64,000 nt of DNA, from contig JAIEQC010000012.1 of the NCBI GenBank assembly GCA_019748055.1, positions 62,001-126,000 on the forward strand, read 5' to 3'. Positions 33,140-41,574 of the stretch are shown one piece after another (the first letter of the stretch is position 1; every line of letters begins with the position of its first letter). The stretch comes from Caulobacteraceae bacterium. GTDB lineage: Bacteria; Pseudomonadota; Alphaproteobacteria; Caulobacterales; Caulobacteraceae. The position numbers were made by a program, and so were the translations under genes. The notes beneath the pieces are model-generated. The model made no database searches and had not been told where the DNA came from. It saw nothing but the letters and a program-made list of their open reading frames with translations.

Positions 33140-33367
33140 ATGCGTAAGACGATCGCCGCCGTTTCGGTTGGTCTGCTGCTGGTCGCCGGCCAAGCCGCCG
33201 CCGCCGGTTCCAACACTGCCGTCGCCCGCGTGGGTGACCGCGTCGGCGCCTCGGCCGACGCCTCCAACGAGTTCGCCGGCATTCCGATTGCCGTGCTGCT
33301 GATCGGCGGCGCCGTTCTGGCCACCGCCATCGTCGTCGCCACCGACGACGACTCGGACAGCAACTAA
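33140..33367 (+). CDS. Exported 75-aa mini-protein, copy 2
   Basis: Near twin of the protein at 28503: only Val5 to Ile and Thr9 to Ser differ. It has the same signal peptide, conserved middle, hydrophobic segment and acidic DDDSDSN tail. AAGGGGAT stands before the ATG. The gene is alone: it is followed by a strong hairpin terminator (33411-33436) and has its own promoter, so it is likely expressed as a short monocistronic message. Preceding gene is the M48 lipoprotein. That the 3' half is base-identical to copy 1 while the 5' half differs mostly at third positions implies either recent gene conversion or constraint. Confidence 0.75.
   Translation: MRKTIAAVSVGLLLVAGQAAAAGSNTAVARVGDRVGASADASNEFAGIPIAVLLIGGAVLATAIVVATDDDSDSN
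33290..33364 (+). repeat. 75-bp exact direct repeat, right copy
   Basis: Matches 28653-28727 exactly and has the same orientation, so recombination between the two would remove the ligase-like gene, the epimerase, the Wza-like gene and the M48 gene. Confidence 0.85.
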
Positions 33368-33410
33368 GTCCGACTGCCTCGCGGTTTCGGCCGCGGAGTT
33401 GAAAAGTTTG

Positions 33411-33436
33411 AGCCGGCGGATCACCATCCGCCGGCT
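33411..33436 (+). terminator. Hairpin terminator after mini-protein copy 2
   Basis: A perfect 11-base stem (AGCCGGCGGAT / ATCCGCCGGCT) closes a four-base loop and is followed by TTCGCTT. It separates the plus-strand assembly module from the minus-strand nonulosonate genes that end at 33464, and may serve both strands. Confidence 0.7.
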
Positions 33437-33463
33437 TTCGCTTGTCCAGGACTCAGCAAGCGA

Positions 33464-34519
33464 TCAGCCGCCTTCGAAAATGGCGCCGTAGTCTTCGTTG
33501 GCGCGGGCGAAGTCGGTCATCCGGCCCACGTCCACCCAGTATCCCTCGGCCCGATGCGCCCTCACGGGCCGCCCGCCCTCGATCATCGCCTGAAGCAGTT
33601 GCGGCATGTCGTACGGCCCGGCAGCAGGGATCAGAGCGCGTGCCGCCGACGACAGGACATAGACGCCCGCATTGATGCGGTAGACCTGACTGGGCTTCTC
33701 CTCGATCCCCAGCACGCGACCCCGGTCGGCGTTGATGACGCCGAACGGCACCTGCATCTCGTAGTCGCGCACCACCACCGTCGCGGCGGCCCCGGCGGCG
33801 GCGTGATCGTCGACGACGCGGCCATAGTCCATCTTGGTCAGGACGTCGCCGTTGGTGACCAGCACGTCTCCCGTCACGTCGGCCGGCATGAGGCTCAGAG
33901 ACCCGCAGGTGCCTCGAGGGCTGTCCTCGCGCAGATAGCGGATGTGCAGTCCCCGCTCGGATCCGTCGCCGAAATGCGCCTCGATCTGCTCGCCGCGATA
34001 GTTGATCGACAGGAAGATGCGGCGGAACCCTTGGGCGGCGAAGGCGTCGACGACCGTGTCCAGCATGGGCCGCGGCCCCACCTTCAGCATCGGTTTGGGC
34101 GTGTCGTGCGTCAGCTCGGCCAGCCGGGTTCCGCGCCCGCCGGCCATGATGACCACCGCCTCGGTCCGCTCCGGCATCTCGAGGAAGTCCGAGACCGTCG
34201 ACAGACCCAGCACTTGGCCGTCGTCGTCGACCAACGGGAGCTGTCGCAGCTTGCGGGACCGCAGCAGGCCAAGGCGCGAGGCCGGGTCCATGCCGGCCGG
34301 CGCCGTCGCGGGGGAGGTGTTGGCGAAGGCGCCGCAGGGACCGTCGAGGTCTTCGCCGCGAATCAGGGCGCGGCGGATGTCGCCGTCGGAAAGGGTTCCG
34401 AGCAGGCGACGGTTCGGGTCGACCACAAGCGCGATGCCCGCGCCGGTGGCGTCGATGTTGCGCAGGGCGTCGCGTAGGCTGGCCTCCGGCGCGATCAGGG
34501 CGCGTTCCCAATGCTTCAT
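33464..34519 (-). CDS. ptmE: CBS-domain sugar-1-phosphate nucleotidyltransferase, PtmE-like
   Basis: Protein of 351 aa: two N-terminal CBS domains (about 5-120) followed by a nucleotidyltransferase domain starting VIMAGGRGTRLAELT with the metal-binding GDVL and EEKPSQVY motifs. In Campylobacter, PtmE of this architecture uses glucosamine-1-phosphate and GTP to start the GDP-sugar route to legionaminic acid. Its place beside legI fits. It ends the minus-strand nonulosonate operon. The start, ATG at 34519 with GAGGAAAT upstream, overlaps the legI stop (ATGA). Substrate is inferred from context. Confidence 0.83.
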   Translation of the reverse strand: MKHWERALIAPEASLRDALRNIDATGAGIALVVDPNRRLLGTLSDGDIRRALIRGEDLDGPCGAFANTSPATAPAGMDPASRLGLLRSRKLRQLPLVDDDGQVLGLSTVSDFLEMPERTEAVVIMAGGRGTRLAELTHDTPKPMLKVGPRPMLDTVVDAFAAQGFRRIFLSINYRGEQIEAHFGDGSERGLHIRYLREDSPRGTCGSLSLMPADVTGDVLVTNGDVLTKMDYGRVVDDHAAAGAAATVVVRDYEMQVPFGVINADRGRVLGIEEKPSQVYRINAGVYVLSSAARALIPAAGPYDMPQLLQAMIEGGRPVRAHRAEGYWVDVGRMTDFARANEDYGAIFEGG

Positions 34520-35604
34520 GGGATTTCCTCCGCATCCAGCGCATCGTCGACGGCATAGGCGCGTCGAGCCGCGCCGCCCGCCATGTCCCACCACCACATG
34601 GGCGACAGACCGTCGGCCGGGCGTTTGGCGGTCACCATGCGCTCGGACCAGGTCTCACCGGCATCTACCGGGGCCGACGCGACCAGGGAGCGCCGCGCGA
34701 TCGGCCGATTGGGCAACTCGGCGGCCGACGGCGCCTTGATCCCGTCGCCCAGCGCCGCCTCGACCTCCCGGATCGCCTCGACCAGAGCGGCGAGTTCCCC
34801 AGGCTCCAGAGAGGCCGCGTGGTCGGGCCCCGGACGGTTGCGGCTCAGGGTGAAGTGCTTCTCGATCACGCGCGCGCCCAGCGCGACGGCGGCGGTGGCC
34901 ACGGCGATCCCGAGCGTATGGTCCGAATAGCCGACGGGCACGCCGAACTCGGCGGCCATGGTCGTCATGGCTCTGAGGTTCGCCGCGGCGGCCGGGGCCG
35001 GATACTGGGTCGTGCACTGAAGGACGGTGACCCTTTCGGCCACCGCCGCCCTCCCCTCGGCCGTCGCGAAGGCGGTCTCGCACTCGGCGAGGCCCGACGG
35101 CGCGCCTCTCCGCGTCAGGCCGAAGGCGATGACGCCCAGCGCCTGCCGCACCTCACCAAGCTCGGCCATGCCGGTGGACACGAACAGCGGTCGGCCGGTG
35201 CGGGCCGCGGCCAGAAGCATGGGTCCCCAGGTAAGGTCGCCGGACGGAATCTTGATCGCCGGCACGCCCAGACGATCCAGCAGGGCCAGTCCCTCCATGT
35301 CGAAGGCGGTGGACATGAAGGCGACGCCCCGCTCGCGACATCGATCGGCGAGGCGGTGGTGCGCCTCTTCCGACAGTTCCAGTCGGCGCAACATGTCGGC
35401 CTGGCCGCCGTCGTGGCCGGTGTTGACGACCTGATAGGCGGCCTTGGCGGCGCGTTGGGTGACCAAGGCGTCCGCGCGGAAGGTCTGGAACTTGACGGCG
35501 TCGGCCCCCGCGTCAGCGGCGACGTCGACCATGGTCAGGGCGTCGTCCAGCGAGCCGTCGTGGTTCACGCCCGCTTCGGCGACGATGAAGACGCGGTCAG
35601 CCAT
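34516..35604 (-). CDS. legI: Nonulosonate synthase, LegI/NeuB family
   Basis: Protein of 362 aa that condenses a six-carbon 2-acetamido sugar with phosphoenolpyruvate. It has the NeuB TIM-barrel (FIVAEAGVNHDGSLDDAL, AVKFQTF, KIPSGDLTW, GYSDHTLGIAVATAAVALGA, EKHFTL) and a C-terminal SAF antifreeze-like domain (RRSLVASAPVDAGE to the end). With legB, legC, legG and legH homologues present it should make legionaminic acid rather than Neu5Ac, though the substrate cannot be read directly. It overlaps the legG-like gene by eight bases and ptmE by four. Confidence 0.88.
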   Translation of the reverse strand: MADRVFIVAEAGVNHDGSLDDALTMVDVAADAGADAVKFQTFRADALVTQRAAKAAYQVVNTGHDGGQADMLRRLELSEEAHHRLADRCRERGVAFMSTAFDMEGLALLDRLGVPAIKIPSGDLTWGPMLLAAARTGRPLFVSTGMAELGEVRQALGVIAFGLTRRGAPSGLAECETAFATAEGRAAVAERVTVLQCTTQYPAPAAAANLRAMTTMAAEFGVPVGYSDHTLGIAVATAAVALGARVIEKHFTLSRNRPGPDHAASLEPGELAALVEAIREVEAALGDGIKAPSAAELPNRPIARRSLVASAPVDAGETWSERMVTAKRPADGLSPMWWWDMAGGAARRAYAVDDALDAEEIP

Positions 35605-36745
35605 GGTCGTGCTCCAGATCGACGAAGGGCTTGCGCAGAAGGACCTCGCGCGACGGTGTGGCTTTCAGGATGGAGACGATGCGAGGCACGGAGCGGCCGT
35701 CGCCGTAAGGGTTGAGCATGGCGTCCGGACGGAGCGCTTCCGCCGCCGCCAGCGCTGCGAGGATTGCGGCGGGGTCGGCCGGTGACCAGATCACGCTGGG
35801 GCCGGCAAGCCGGCCCGACTGGCGCAGGCCGACGTCGACCGTCGGCACGCCGAGGGTCGGGATCTCGGCGAGACCGGAGGAGGAGTTGCCCAAAACCGCG
35901 CGGCATCGCGCCGCGAGGGCAGGGTAGGCGTCGCCCAATGCAGCGCACACGTGGACGTTCCTTCGCCCCTCCGCCCACTGGCGGGTCCGTTCACGGATGA
36001 GGTCGCCTCCGGGGTCGGCGTTCGGAGCGGTGACCCAGAGCGTCCAACGGTCATCCAGTCCGTCGAGGGCGCTCAATAAGCCTTCCAGCTCAGCCCGGCC
36101 GTGGTCGGGTTGCAGGGTGACGGGATGGAAGGTGACCAGCAGGTTGCGGTCGCCCAGCGGAGCGCCGAGGCGGCGCTCCAGTTCCGCGTCGGGCATGCGC
36201 GACGCTTCGATCAACCCGTCCAGTGCCGGATTGCCGACGACGTGGATGCGGTCAAGCGCCTCGCCCATGTGACGCAGGCGGCGCGCGGCGGGCTCGTGAA
36301 AGGCCAGGTGCAGGTGGGACAGCTTGGTCAGGGCGTGGCGGAAGGCGTCGTCCATGGCCCCTTCCGTGACGTCGCCGCCGGAGAGGTGGACCAACGGCAC
36401 GCCCGCGAGCGTCGCGCCCTGCGCCGCGGCGAGAGTCTCGAAACGATCGCCCAGCAGGATGAGCATATCCGGCGTGTCGTCGGTCAGGGCGGCGGCCACG
36501 CCTTCGAGCACCCGGGCGGAACGGACTGCGGGGCTCCCCTGCCCCCACGGCACGCGGTCCGAGATCGGCAGGCCGGTCGCCTCGACACCCTCGACCGTCA
36601 GTCCCTGGTCGACGTCCAGATGACCACCCGTGACGATCAGACCGAAGTCGAAGGCCGGATCATCATGAAAGGCGCATGCGACCGGCGCCAGAATGTTCCA
36701 GTCGGCGCGGCCGGTGGTCAGCAGGCGGAGACGGCGCGGGCTCAC
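35597..36745 (-). CDS. legG: Hydrolysing NDP-sugar 2-epimerase, LegG/NeuC family
   Basis: Protein of 382 aa that both epimerises C2 and removes the nucleotide, yielding the free mannosamine-type sugar for LegI. Family motifs: LLTTGRADWNILAPVA, LLGDRFETLAAA, HLSGGDVTEGAMDDAFRH, and GNSSSGLAEIPTLG. It differs from the two non-hydrolysing 2-epimerases at 3484 and 10497. GTG start at 36745 has GGAGGG seven bases upstream. It overlaps legI by eight bases; upstream the divergent legH gene begins 86 bases away. Confidence 0.86.
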   Translation of the reverse strand: MSPRRLRLLTTGRADWNILAPVACAFHDDPAFDFGLIVTGGHLDVDQGLTVEGVEATGLPISDRVPWGQGSPAVRSARVLEGVAAALTDDTPDMLILLGDRFETLAAAQGATLAGVPLVHLSGGDVTEGAMDDAFRHALTKLSHLHLAFHEPAARRLRHMGEALDRIHVVGNPALDGLIEASRMPDAELERRLGAPLGDRNLLVTFHPVTLQPDHGRAELEGLLSALDGLDDRWTLWVTAPNADPGGDLIRERTRQWAEGRRNVHVCAALGDAYPALAARCRAVLGNSSSGLAEIPTLGVPTVDVGLRQSGRLAGPSVIWSPADPAAILAALAAAEALRPDAMLNPYGDGRSVPRIVSILKATPSREVLLRKPFVDLEHDHG

Positions 36746-36831
36746 CCCAATCCCTCCTCGACGCGCTGGGCGTCGTGGGTCAGCCTAGCCGAGGCGGCCG
36801 ATTCGCCCCACGGCCGCCGGGAGGGCCGAAC

Positions 36832-37470
36832 ATGCGCATCGCCATCGTAGGAACCGGCGGCCTGGGCCGAGAGGTTGCGGCGCTGGCCCTCGAGCAGGTC
36901 CGCGCGGAAGGCGGCGAAGTGGCCGATCCGGTCGTCTTCGTGCCGCATGATCTTGGGGAAGCTTCTCCGCTCGCGGGGATTCCCACGCGCACACTGACGG
37001 AACTCCACGACGATCAGGCTCTGGTGGTCGCCGTCGGCGATCCTGGGATACGACGGCGCATCGTCCAGGGTGACGCCGCCGGCCGTCGCTTCGGCGGTGT
37101 CATGGCCGACACGGCCCGCCTTCGCGGCCGCAACGAACTCGGCGAAGGCGCGATCCTGTGCGACGGCGTGGTCGTGACCGACAACGTCCGCATCGGCCGG
37201 CATTTTCTGGCCAATCCACACGCCTGCGTCATGCACGACTGCACGATCGGCGACTTCGTGACCCTGGCGCCGGGAGCGAGGGTCAACGGCAATGTGGAGA
37301 TCGGCGACGACGCCTACGTAGGCGCGGGGGCGGTGATCAAGCAGGGGGCGCCCGGCCGGCCCCGCCGCATCGGCGCGGGCGCGGTGATCGGCATGGGCGC
37401 GGTGGTGACGCGGGACGTCGGCCCCGGCGAGACCGTGGTCGGCAATCCGGCGCGCCCTCTGAAACGCTGA
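36832..37470 (+). CDS. legH: NeuD/LegH-type O- or N-acyltransferase
   Basis: Protein of 212 aa: an N-terminal Rossmann-like region (IAIVGTGGLGREVAALAL) and a left-handed beta-helix of hexapeptide repeats (about 100-200, e.g. GDFVTLAPGARVNGNVEIGD and GAGAVIGMGAVV). LegH and PglD of this family N-acetylate the 4-amino group made by LegC, giving the diacetamido sugar. It stands on the plus strand between legG and legC, both minus; GGGAGGG before ATG at 36832 marks the start. Its stop and that of legC are two bases apart, tail to tail. Confidence 0.83.
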   Translation: MRIAIVGTGGLGREVAALALEQVRAEGGEVADPVVFVPHDLGEASPLAGIPTRTLTELHDDQALVVAVGDPGIRRRIVQGDAAGRRFGGVMADTARLRGRNELGEGAILCDGVVVTDNVRIGRHFLANPHACVMHDCTIGDFVTLAPGARVNGNVEIGDDAYVGAGAVIKQGAPGRPRRIGAGAVIGMGAVVTRDVGPGETVVGNPARPLKR

Positions 37471-37472
37471 GG

Positions 37473-38633
37473 TCAATCCACGAGCGCCGCACTGGAGGGC
37501 AGGTTGATCACCGAGGCTTCCAGCGCCTCTGCGACCGGCAGGGACGCCCTGGGACAATTGGCGTACATCGGGAGGCGGTGCATCAGCGTCCAGATCGGCC
37601 GCGCCTGGATGCCCGCCGCGTTCAGCCGCGTAAGCAGATCGTCGCGCAGATCGCGGTCGGGCCGGTCGAGGATCAGGCCGTTCAACCAGTTGTTCGGGCG
37701 CGTTCCTGCCGGCGGCGCGAGCGGCCTGACGCCCTCTATCCCCGCCAAGTCGGAGCCATAACGATCAGCCAGCGTACGCTTGCGCGCCAGCATGTCGTCC
37801 AGCCGTTCCAGCTGTGCGAGGCCAAGCGCAGCGTTGAGATTGGGAAGACGGTAGTTCCAGCCGACCTCGTCGTGATCGTAGATCCACCCGGAACCGCGTC
37901 GGGCGGTGGTGGTCAAATGCTTTGCGCGCGCGGCCAGAGCCGGGTCACGAGTCAGGATCGCGCCGCCGCCGCCGGTCGTGACGATTTTGTTGCCGTTGAA
38001 GCTGAGCGTGCTCAGCAGGCCGTCGCCGCCCACGTGGGCCCCGCCAGCGAACGAGCCCAGCGCCTCGGCCGCGTCCTCGACCACCGTCAGGTTCCAGCGG
38101 CGCGCGACGGCCACGAGCCCCGCCATGTCCGCCGGAAATCCGAAGACATGGGTGACGGCCAAGACCCGGATCACGGCGCCGGTCTGGCGGTTGACGCAGG
38201 TCCCGTCTTGAAGCTCGGCCACCTCGACCAGATGCGCCTCGACCGAGGCAGGATTGACGGCCAGCGTGACGGGATCGGCGTCGACGAAGTGGGGAGTGGC
38301 GCCGGCGTGGCTTACGGCATTGGCTGTGGCGACGAAGGTCAAGGCGGGGCACAGCACCTCGTCCCCAGGGCGAACGCCGGCGATGAGGTAGGCCATGTGC
38401 AGGGCGGCGGTACCATTGCTGACGGCCACCGCGTGAGGAAGGCCGGTGACGTCTTCCAGCATCCGCTCGAACCGGTCGACGTAGGATCCAACGGAGGAGA
38501 CCCATCCCGACGTCACGCAGTCCCGGACGTAGGCTTCCTCATGTCCGCGGAACTCCGGCGCGTGCAGCGGCAGGTCGCCAGGACCGGCCACGGCCCTGAC
38601 CGCGGCGATCAGCCGATCGGCCAGATCGGTCAC
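37473..38633 (-). CDS. legC: PLP-dependent 4-aminotransferase, LegC type
   Basis: DegT/DnrJ/EryC1 aminotransferase of 386 aa. The PLP lysine is Lys216 in SFNGNKIVTTGGGGAIL, preceded by the Asp-Ala-Ala region VVEDAAEALGSF. It begins with MTDLADRLIAAVRAVAG, and the motif LHAPEFRGHEE is typical of LegC/PglE-like enzymes that aminate a 4-keto-6-deoxy-HexNAc. It is the only sugar aminotransferase in the window, which matters because the wbp module lacks its own (WbpE). GTG start overlaps the legB stop (GTGA). Confidence 0.86.
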   Translation of the reverse strand: MTDLADRLIAAVRAVAGPGDLPLHAPEFRGHEEAYVRDCVTSGWVSSVGSYVDRFERMLEDVTGLPHAVAVSNGTAALHMAYLIAGVRPGDEVLCPALTFVATANAVSHAGATPHFVDADPVTLAVNPASVEAHLVEVAELQDGTCVNRQTGAVIRVLAVTHVFGFPADMAGLVAVARRWNLTVVEDAAEALGSFAGGAHVGGDGLLSTLSFNGNKIVTTGGGGAILTRDPALAARAKHLTTTARRGSGWIYDHDEVGWNYRLPNLNAALGLAQLERLDDMLARKRTLADRYGSDLAGIEGVRPLAPPAGTRPNNWLNGLILDRPDRDLRDDLLTRLNAAGIQARPIWTLMHRLPMYANCPRASLPVAEALEASVINLPSSAALVD

Positions 38634-39640
38634 AGGACGTATTCCCCTGGCCTATAGGCCGCAAGATTTGCCGGGTCGCGGAACCAGGCGACGGTCTTTT
38701 CGAGCCCGCGAGCGAAGCCCTCACGACCCGCGTGTTCGGGCGCCCAACCCGTCAGCGCGCGCATCTTCGAAGAATCGCTGAACAGGCGCTCGACCTCCGA
38801 CAGGGCGGGGCGCAGGCGGGCGTCATCTGCCTCGATCTCGACCTTCTTGCCCATGACCTCTGCGATCAGGGCCGCCAGATCGCCGATGGAGATTTCGAAC
38901 TCCGATCCGACGTTGACCACCTGCCCCACCGCCGCATCGCAGGCCGCCAGCGCCGGGAAGGCGGCGGCGGTGTCGTGGACGAAGGTGAAGTCGCGGGTGG
39001 GATGCAACGCGCCCAGCCGGACCCGGTCGGCGCCGGCGGCGATCTGGGTGATGACGGTCGGGATCACGGCGCGGGCCGACTGGCGCGGGCCATAGACGTT
39101 GAAGGGCCGGATCACCGTCACCGGCGTGCCGAACGCGGCGTGGAAGCTGAGCGCGATCTGGTCGGCCCCGATCTTGGTCGCCGAGTAGGGCGACTGGCCC
39201 TGCAGCGGATGCTCCTCGGTCATCGGCACGAAGCGGGCGGTGCCGTAGACCTCGCTGGTCGAGGTCACCAGCACGCGTTCGGTCCCCAGCTCGCGCGCGG
39301 CCTGCACGACGTTCAGCGTGCCCCGGACGTTGGTGTCCACATAGGCGTCAGGCGAGGAATAGCTGTACGGGATGGCGATCAGCGCGGCGAGATGCAGCAC
39401 CACTCCGCAATCCCGCATGGCGTTGCGCGTACCATGCGGATCGCGAACGTCGCCAGCGACGAACTCCACGCCCTCCAGTGCGCCGGGCGCGGCGCGGTCC
39501 AGCCAGCCGCGCGTTCCGAGGCTGTTGTACTGGACCATGGCGCGCACGCGATGACCGTCGGCGACCAGCCGCTCGACCAGATGCGAGCCGATGAAGCCGT
39601 CGGCGCCCGTGACGAGAATGCGCTTGCCGTTTAGGTCCAT
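38630..39640 (-). CDS. legB: NDP-GlcNAc 4,6-dehydratase, LegB type
   Basis: Soluble extended SDR of 336 aa. It opens the legionaminic route by dehydrating GDP- or UDP-GlcNAc to the 4-keto-6-deoxy sugar. Visible: ILVTGADGFIGSHLVERL, STSEVYGTARFVPMTEEHP, the catalytic Tyr-Lys in SPYSATKIGADQIAL, and RPFNVYGPRQSARAVIP. It lacks the WbpM membrane region. It leads the operon legB-legC on the minus strand; the 156 bases between its ATG and the TTG of the AGE gene must carry both promoters. Confidence 0.88.
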   Translation of the reverse strand: MDLNGKRILVTGADGFIGSHLVERLVADGHRVRAMVQYNSLGTRGWLDRAAPGALEGVEFVAGDVRDPHGTRNAMRDCGVVLHLAALIAIPYSYSSPDAYVDTNVRGTLNVVQAARELGTERVLVTSTSEVYGTARFVPMTEEHPLQGQSPYSATKIGADQIALSFHAAFGTPVTVIRPFNVYGPRQSARAVIPTVITQIAAGADRVRLGALHPTRDFTFVHDTAAAFPALAACDAAVGQVVNVGSEFEISIGDLAALIAEVMGKKVEIEADDARLRPALSEVERLFSDSSKMRALTGWAPEHAGREGFARGLEKTVAWFRDPANLAAYRPGEYVL

Positions 39641-39796
39641 GACTGTTCCGCGGGTTCCCTGGATCTACCCGTGGCTGCGATCCTGAAGCGACATGGTAAA
39701 CGAGCGGCGAAGACTTCTCGCCGAACGGCTGTCGTTGCACCGGCGTGCACGGCCCGGTTAGATGCGATCCCAGTCCGCGTCCGGCGAGAGGTCCGC

Positions 39797-40951
39797 TTGA
39801 GCTCCGAAACTCCTCTACCTTCGGAGCGTCTTCACGACTGGCTGCTGCGTTCGGCCTATCCCCTGTGGTCGACGACGGGAGTGGACCCGGCAGGCGGCTT
39901 CTTCGAAAGGATCGACGCTGACCAGTTCCCAGTACACGGACCTCGCCGGGCTCGGGTTCTGGGGCGCCAGATCTACAGCTTCGCGCGGGCGAGTGGTCTG
40001 GGTTGGGAGGGCGACGCCTCGACCGTCGTGCGGCACGGGCTGACCGCCCTTCCCCGCTTTCTGCGAGCCGACGGACTGGCCTGGGCGCGGGTGGACGAAG
40101 CGGGCAAGCCGATCCATGAGCCGATCGACCTTTACGACCAGGCTTTCGTCCTGTTCGGCCTGGCTCATGCCCTCCCCTTCGCTGACGACCCCACGCAGCT
40201 CGTGGAAACGGCGCGGCGGATGCGCGAGGCGCTGAAGGTTCATGCCCATCCCGACGGCGGGTTCGAGGAGGCCGTGCCGCGCAGCCTGCCGCTGAAGGCC
40301 AACCCGCACATGCACCTGTTCGAAGCCGGGCTGGCGTGGGGAGAAGTCGACGGACGGCCCGACGGCGCCGCATGGGACGCCTTCGCGGACGGGCTGGCGG
40401 AGCTGGCGCTGGCGCGGTTCGTCGATCCGACGGCCGGAGCCGTGCACGAGTTTTACGACGGTGACTGGCGTCGTTTGGACGGGGCACAGGAGATCATTGA
40501 GCCGGGCCACCAGTTCGAATGGGGTTGGTTGCTGGTGCGCTGGGGCACTGCACGGGGCCGAGCTGACGCGATCGAGGTGGGCGAGCGGTTGATCGCCCTG
40601 GGCGAGGCGCACGGCCTGGACGCCGCCACCGGCGTGACGGTGGGAGAGCTGGACGGGGCACTTCGACCCCGCCAGTTCTACGCCCGGCTTTGGGCGCAGG
40701 GCGAGCGCGTTAAGGCATGGGCCCAGTCGGCCATGCGCGCGTCCGATCCCACGACCCGACAGTCGGCGCTGAACAAGATGGAGCAGGCTGCCCTGGCCCT
40801 GGAGCTTTTTCTCAAGGGGCCGCCGCCGGGCGCGTGGCGCGACCGGATGGGCCCGGACCGCGCGATCGTCGAGGAGGCCGCGCCCGCCAGCAGCCTCTAT
40901 CACATCGTCGGCGCCGTCGAAGAAGCCGCGCGGGCGCGCGGACGCCTCTAG
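39797..40951 (+). CDS. AGE-family N-acylglucosamine 2-epimerase/mannose isomerase-like
   Basis: Protein of about 384 aa with the (alpha/alpha)6 barrel of the AGE family. The active-site signature is KANPHMHLFEAGLAW (about residues 164-178), with PGHQFEWGWLL (about 233-243) carrying the second catalytic His. Members interconvert GlcNAc/ManNAc, mannose/fructose or phosphorylated forms; the choice cannot be made. TTG at 39797 with GAGAGG upstream gives a family-typical length; the in-frame ATG at 39671 would add 42 Arg-rich residues. It sits beside the legB promoter region and overlaps the next gene tail to tail by four bases. Confidence 0.78.
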   Translation: MSSETPLPSERLHDWLLRSAYPLWSTTGVDPAGGFFERIDADQFPVHGPRRARVLGRQIYSFARASGLGWEGDASTVVRHGLTALPRFLRADGLAWARVDEAGKPIHEPIDLYDQAFVLFGLAHALPFADDPTQLVETARRMREALKVHAHPDGGFEEAVPRSLPLKANPHMHLFEAGLAWGEVDGRPDGAAWDAFADGLAELALARFVDPTAGAVHEFYDGDWRRLDGAQEIIEPGHQFEWGWLLVRWGTARGRADAIEVGERLIALGEAHGLDAATGVTVGELDGALRPRQFYARLWAQGERVKAWAQSAMRASDPTTRQSALNKMEQAALALELFLKGPPPGAWRDRMGPDRAIVEEAAPASSLYHIVGAVEEAARARGRL

Positions 40952-41529
40952 CTCGCGGGGACCGGCGCGGGGGCCGGAGCGGACAGCAGGCCCGGCACGC
41001 TGCCCGCGGGGTTCAACGCCACCATGTCCTTGAGGAAGCCGTTGGGGCTGAGAGTCTCGTGGGAAGGCGTGCTCAGGCCCAACCGCTGGGCCACATCGGC
41101 GACGAAGGCGATGCAGTTGCGCTTGTTGAGGTTGTAACGCGAGCCCTCGGGCGTGCCCCACCAGTCGATCCGGGCGGTGATCTGGTGGAAGGCCTCGTCG
41201 GAGATTTCGACGCTGAGGTAGGCCACGCCCTCGGCCAGATAGGCGGGTTCCGGCTCCTTCAGAATGCCGGGGCCGGAGAAGAGCAGAAGCTGCGGCCCGG
41301 GGCTGCGGGCGGTGAAGCCGACGGCGCGGTCGACGGTCTCGCCGGTGTCGAGGGTTCCATGCAGGCGCAAGTAGGCGTGCGGGAAATACAGCCAGCCGCC
41401 GCGCACCTGGGCGCCCTCATGCCCATAGAAGGTCACGGTGACGGCGGCCGCAACGGGGCCGGCCGCCAGCCACAGGCACAGGCCGGCAAAAAGGGCGCCG
41501 AGGCCCCGTCGGATCAGGTGGAAGCGCAT
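40948..41529 (-). CDS. Secreted hypothetical protein (193 aa)
   Basis: Protein with a signal peptide (about 1-29, ending AAGPVAAA). It contains a short domain with FYGHEGAQVRGGWLYFPHAYLRL near the N-terminus and a Cys motif NLNKRNCIAFVADVAQRLG about residue 140, which recalls the nucleophile loop of NlpC/P60- or DUF4105-like hydrolases. The C-terminus is Pro/Ala-rich. I do not recognise a family with confidence. It follows the MFS gene by 45 bases on the same strand and overlaps the end of the AGE gene by four bases. Confidence 0.62.
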   Translation of the reverse strand: MRFHLIRRGLGALFAGLCLWLAAGPVAAAVTVTFYGHEGAQVRGGWLYFPHAYLRLHGTLDTGETVDRAVGFTARSPGPQLLLFSGPGILKEPEPAYLAEGVAYLSVEISDEAFHQITARIDWWGTPEGSRYNLNKRNCIAFVADVAQRLGLSTPSHETLSPNGFLKDMVALNPAGSVPGLLSAPAPAPVPAS

Positions 41530-41574
41530 GCCGTCACCCTGCCCCGATCAGTCGGAGCGGGAAAGCCCCGTGGC

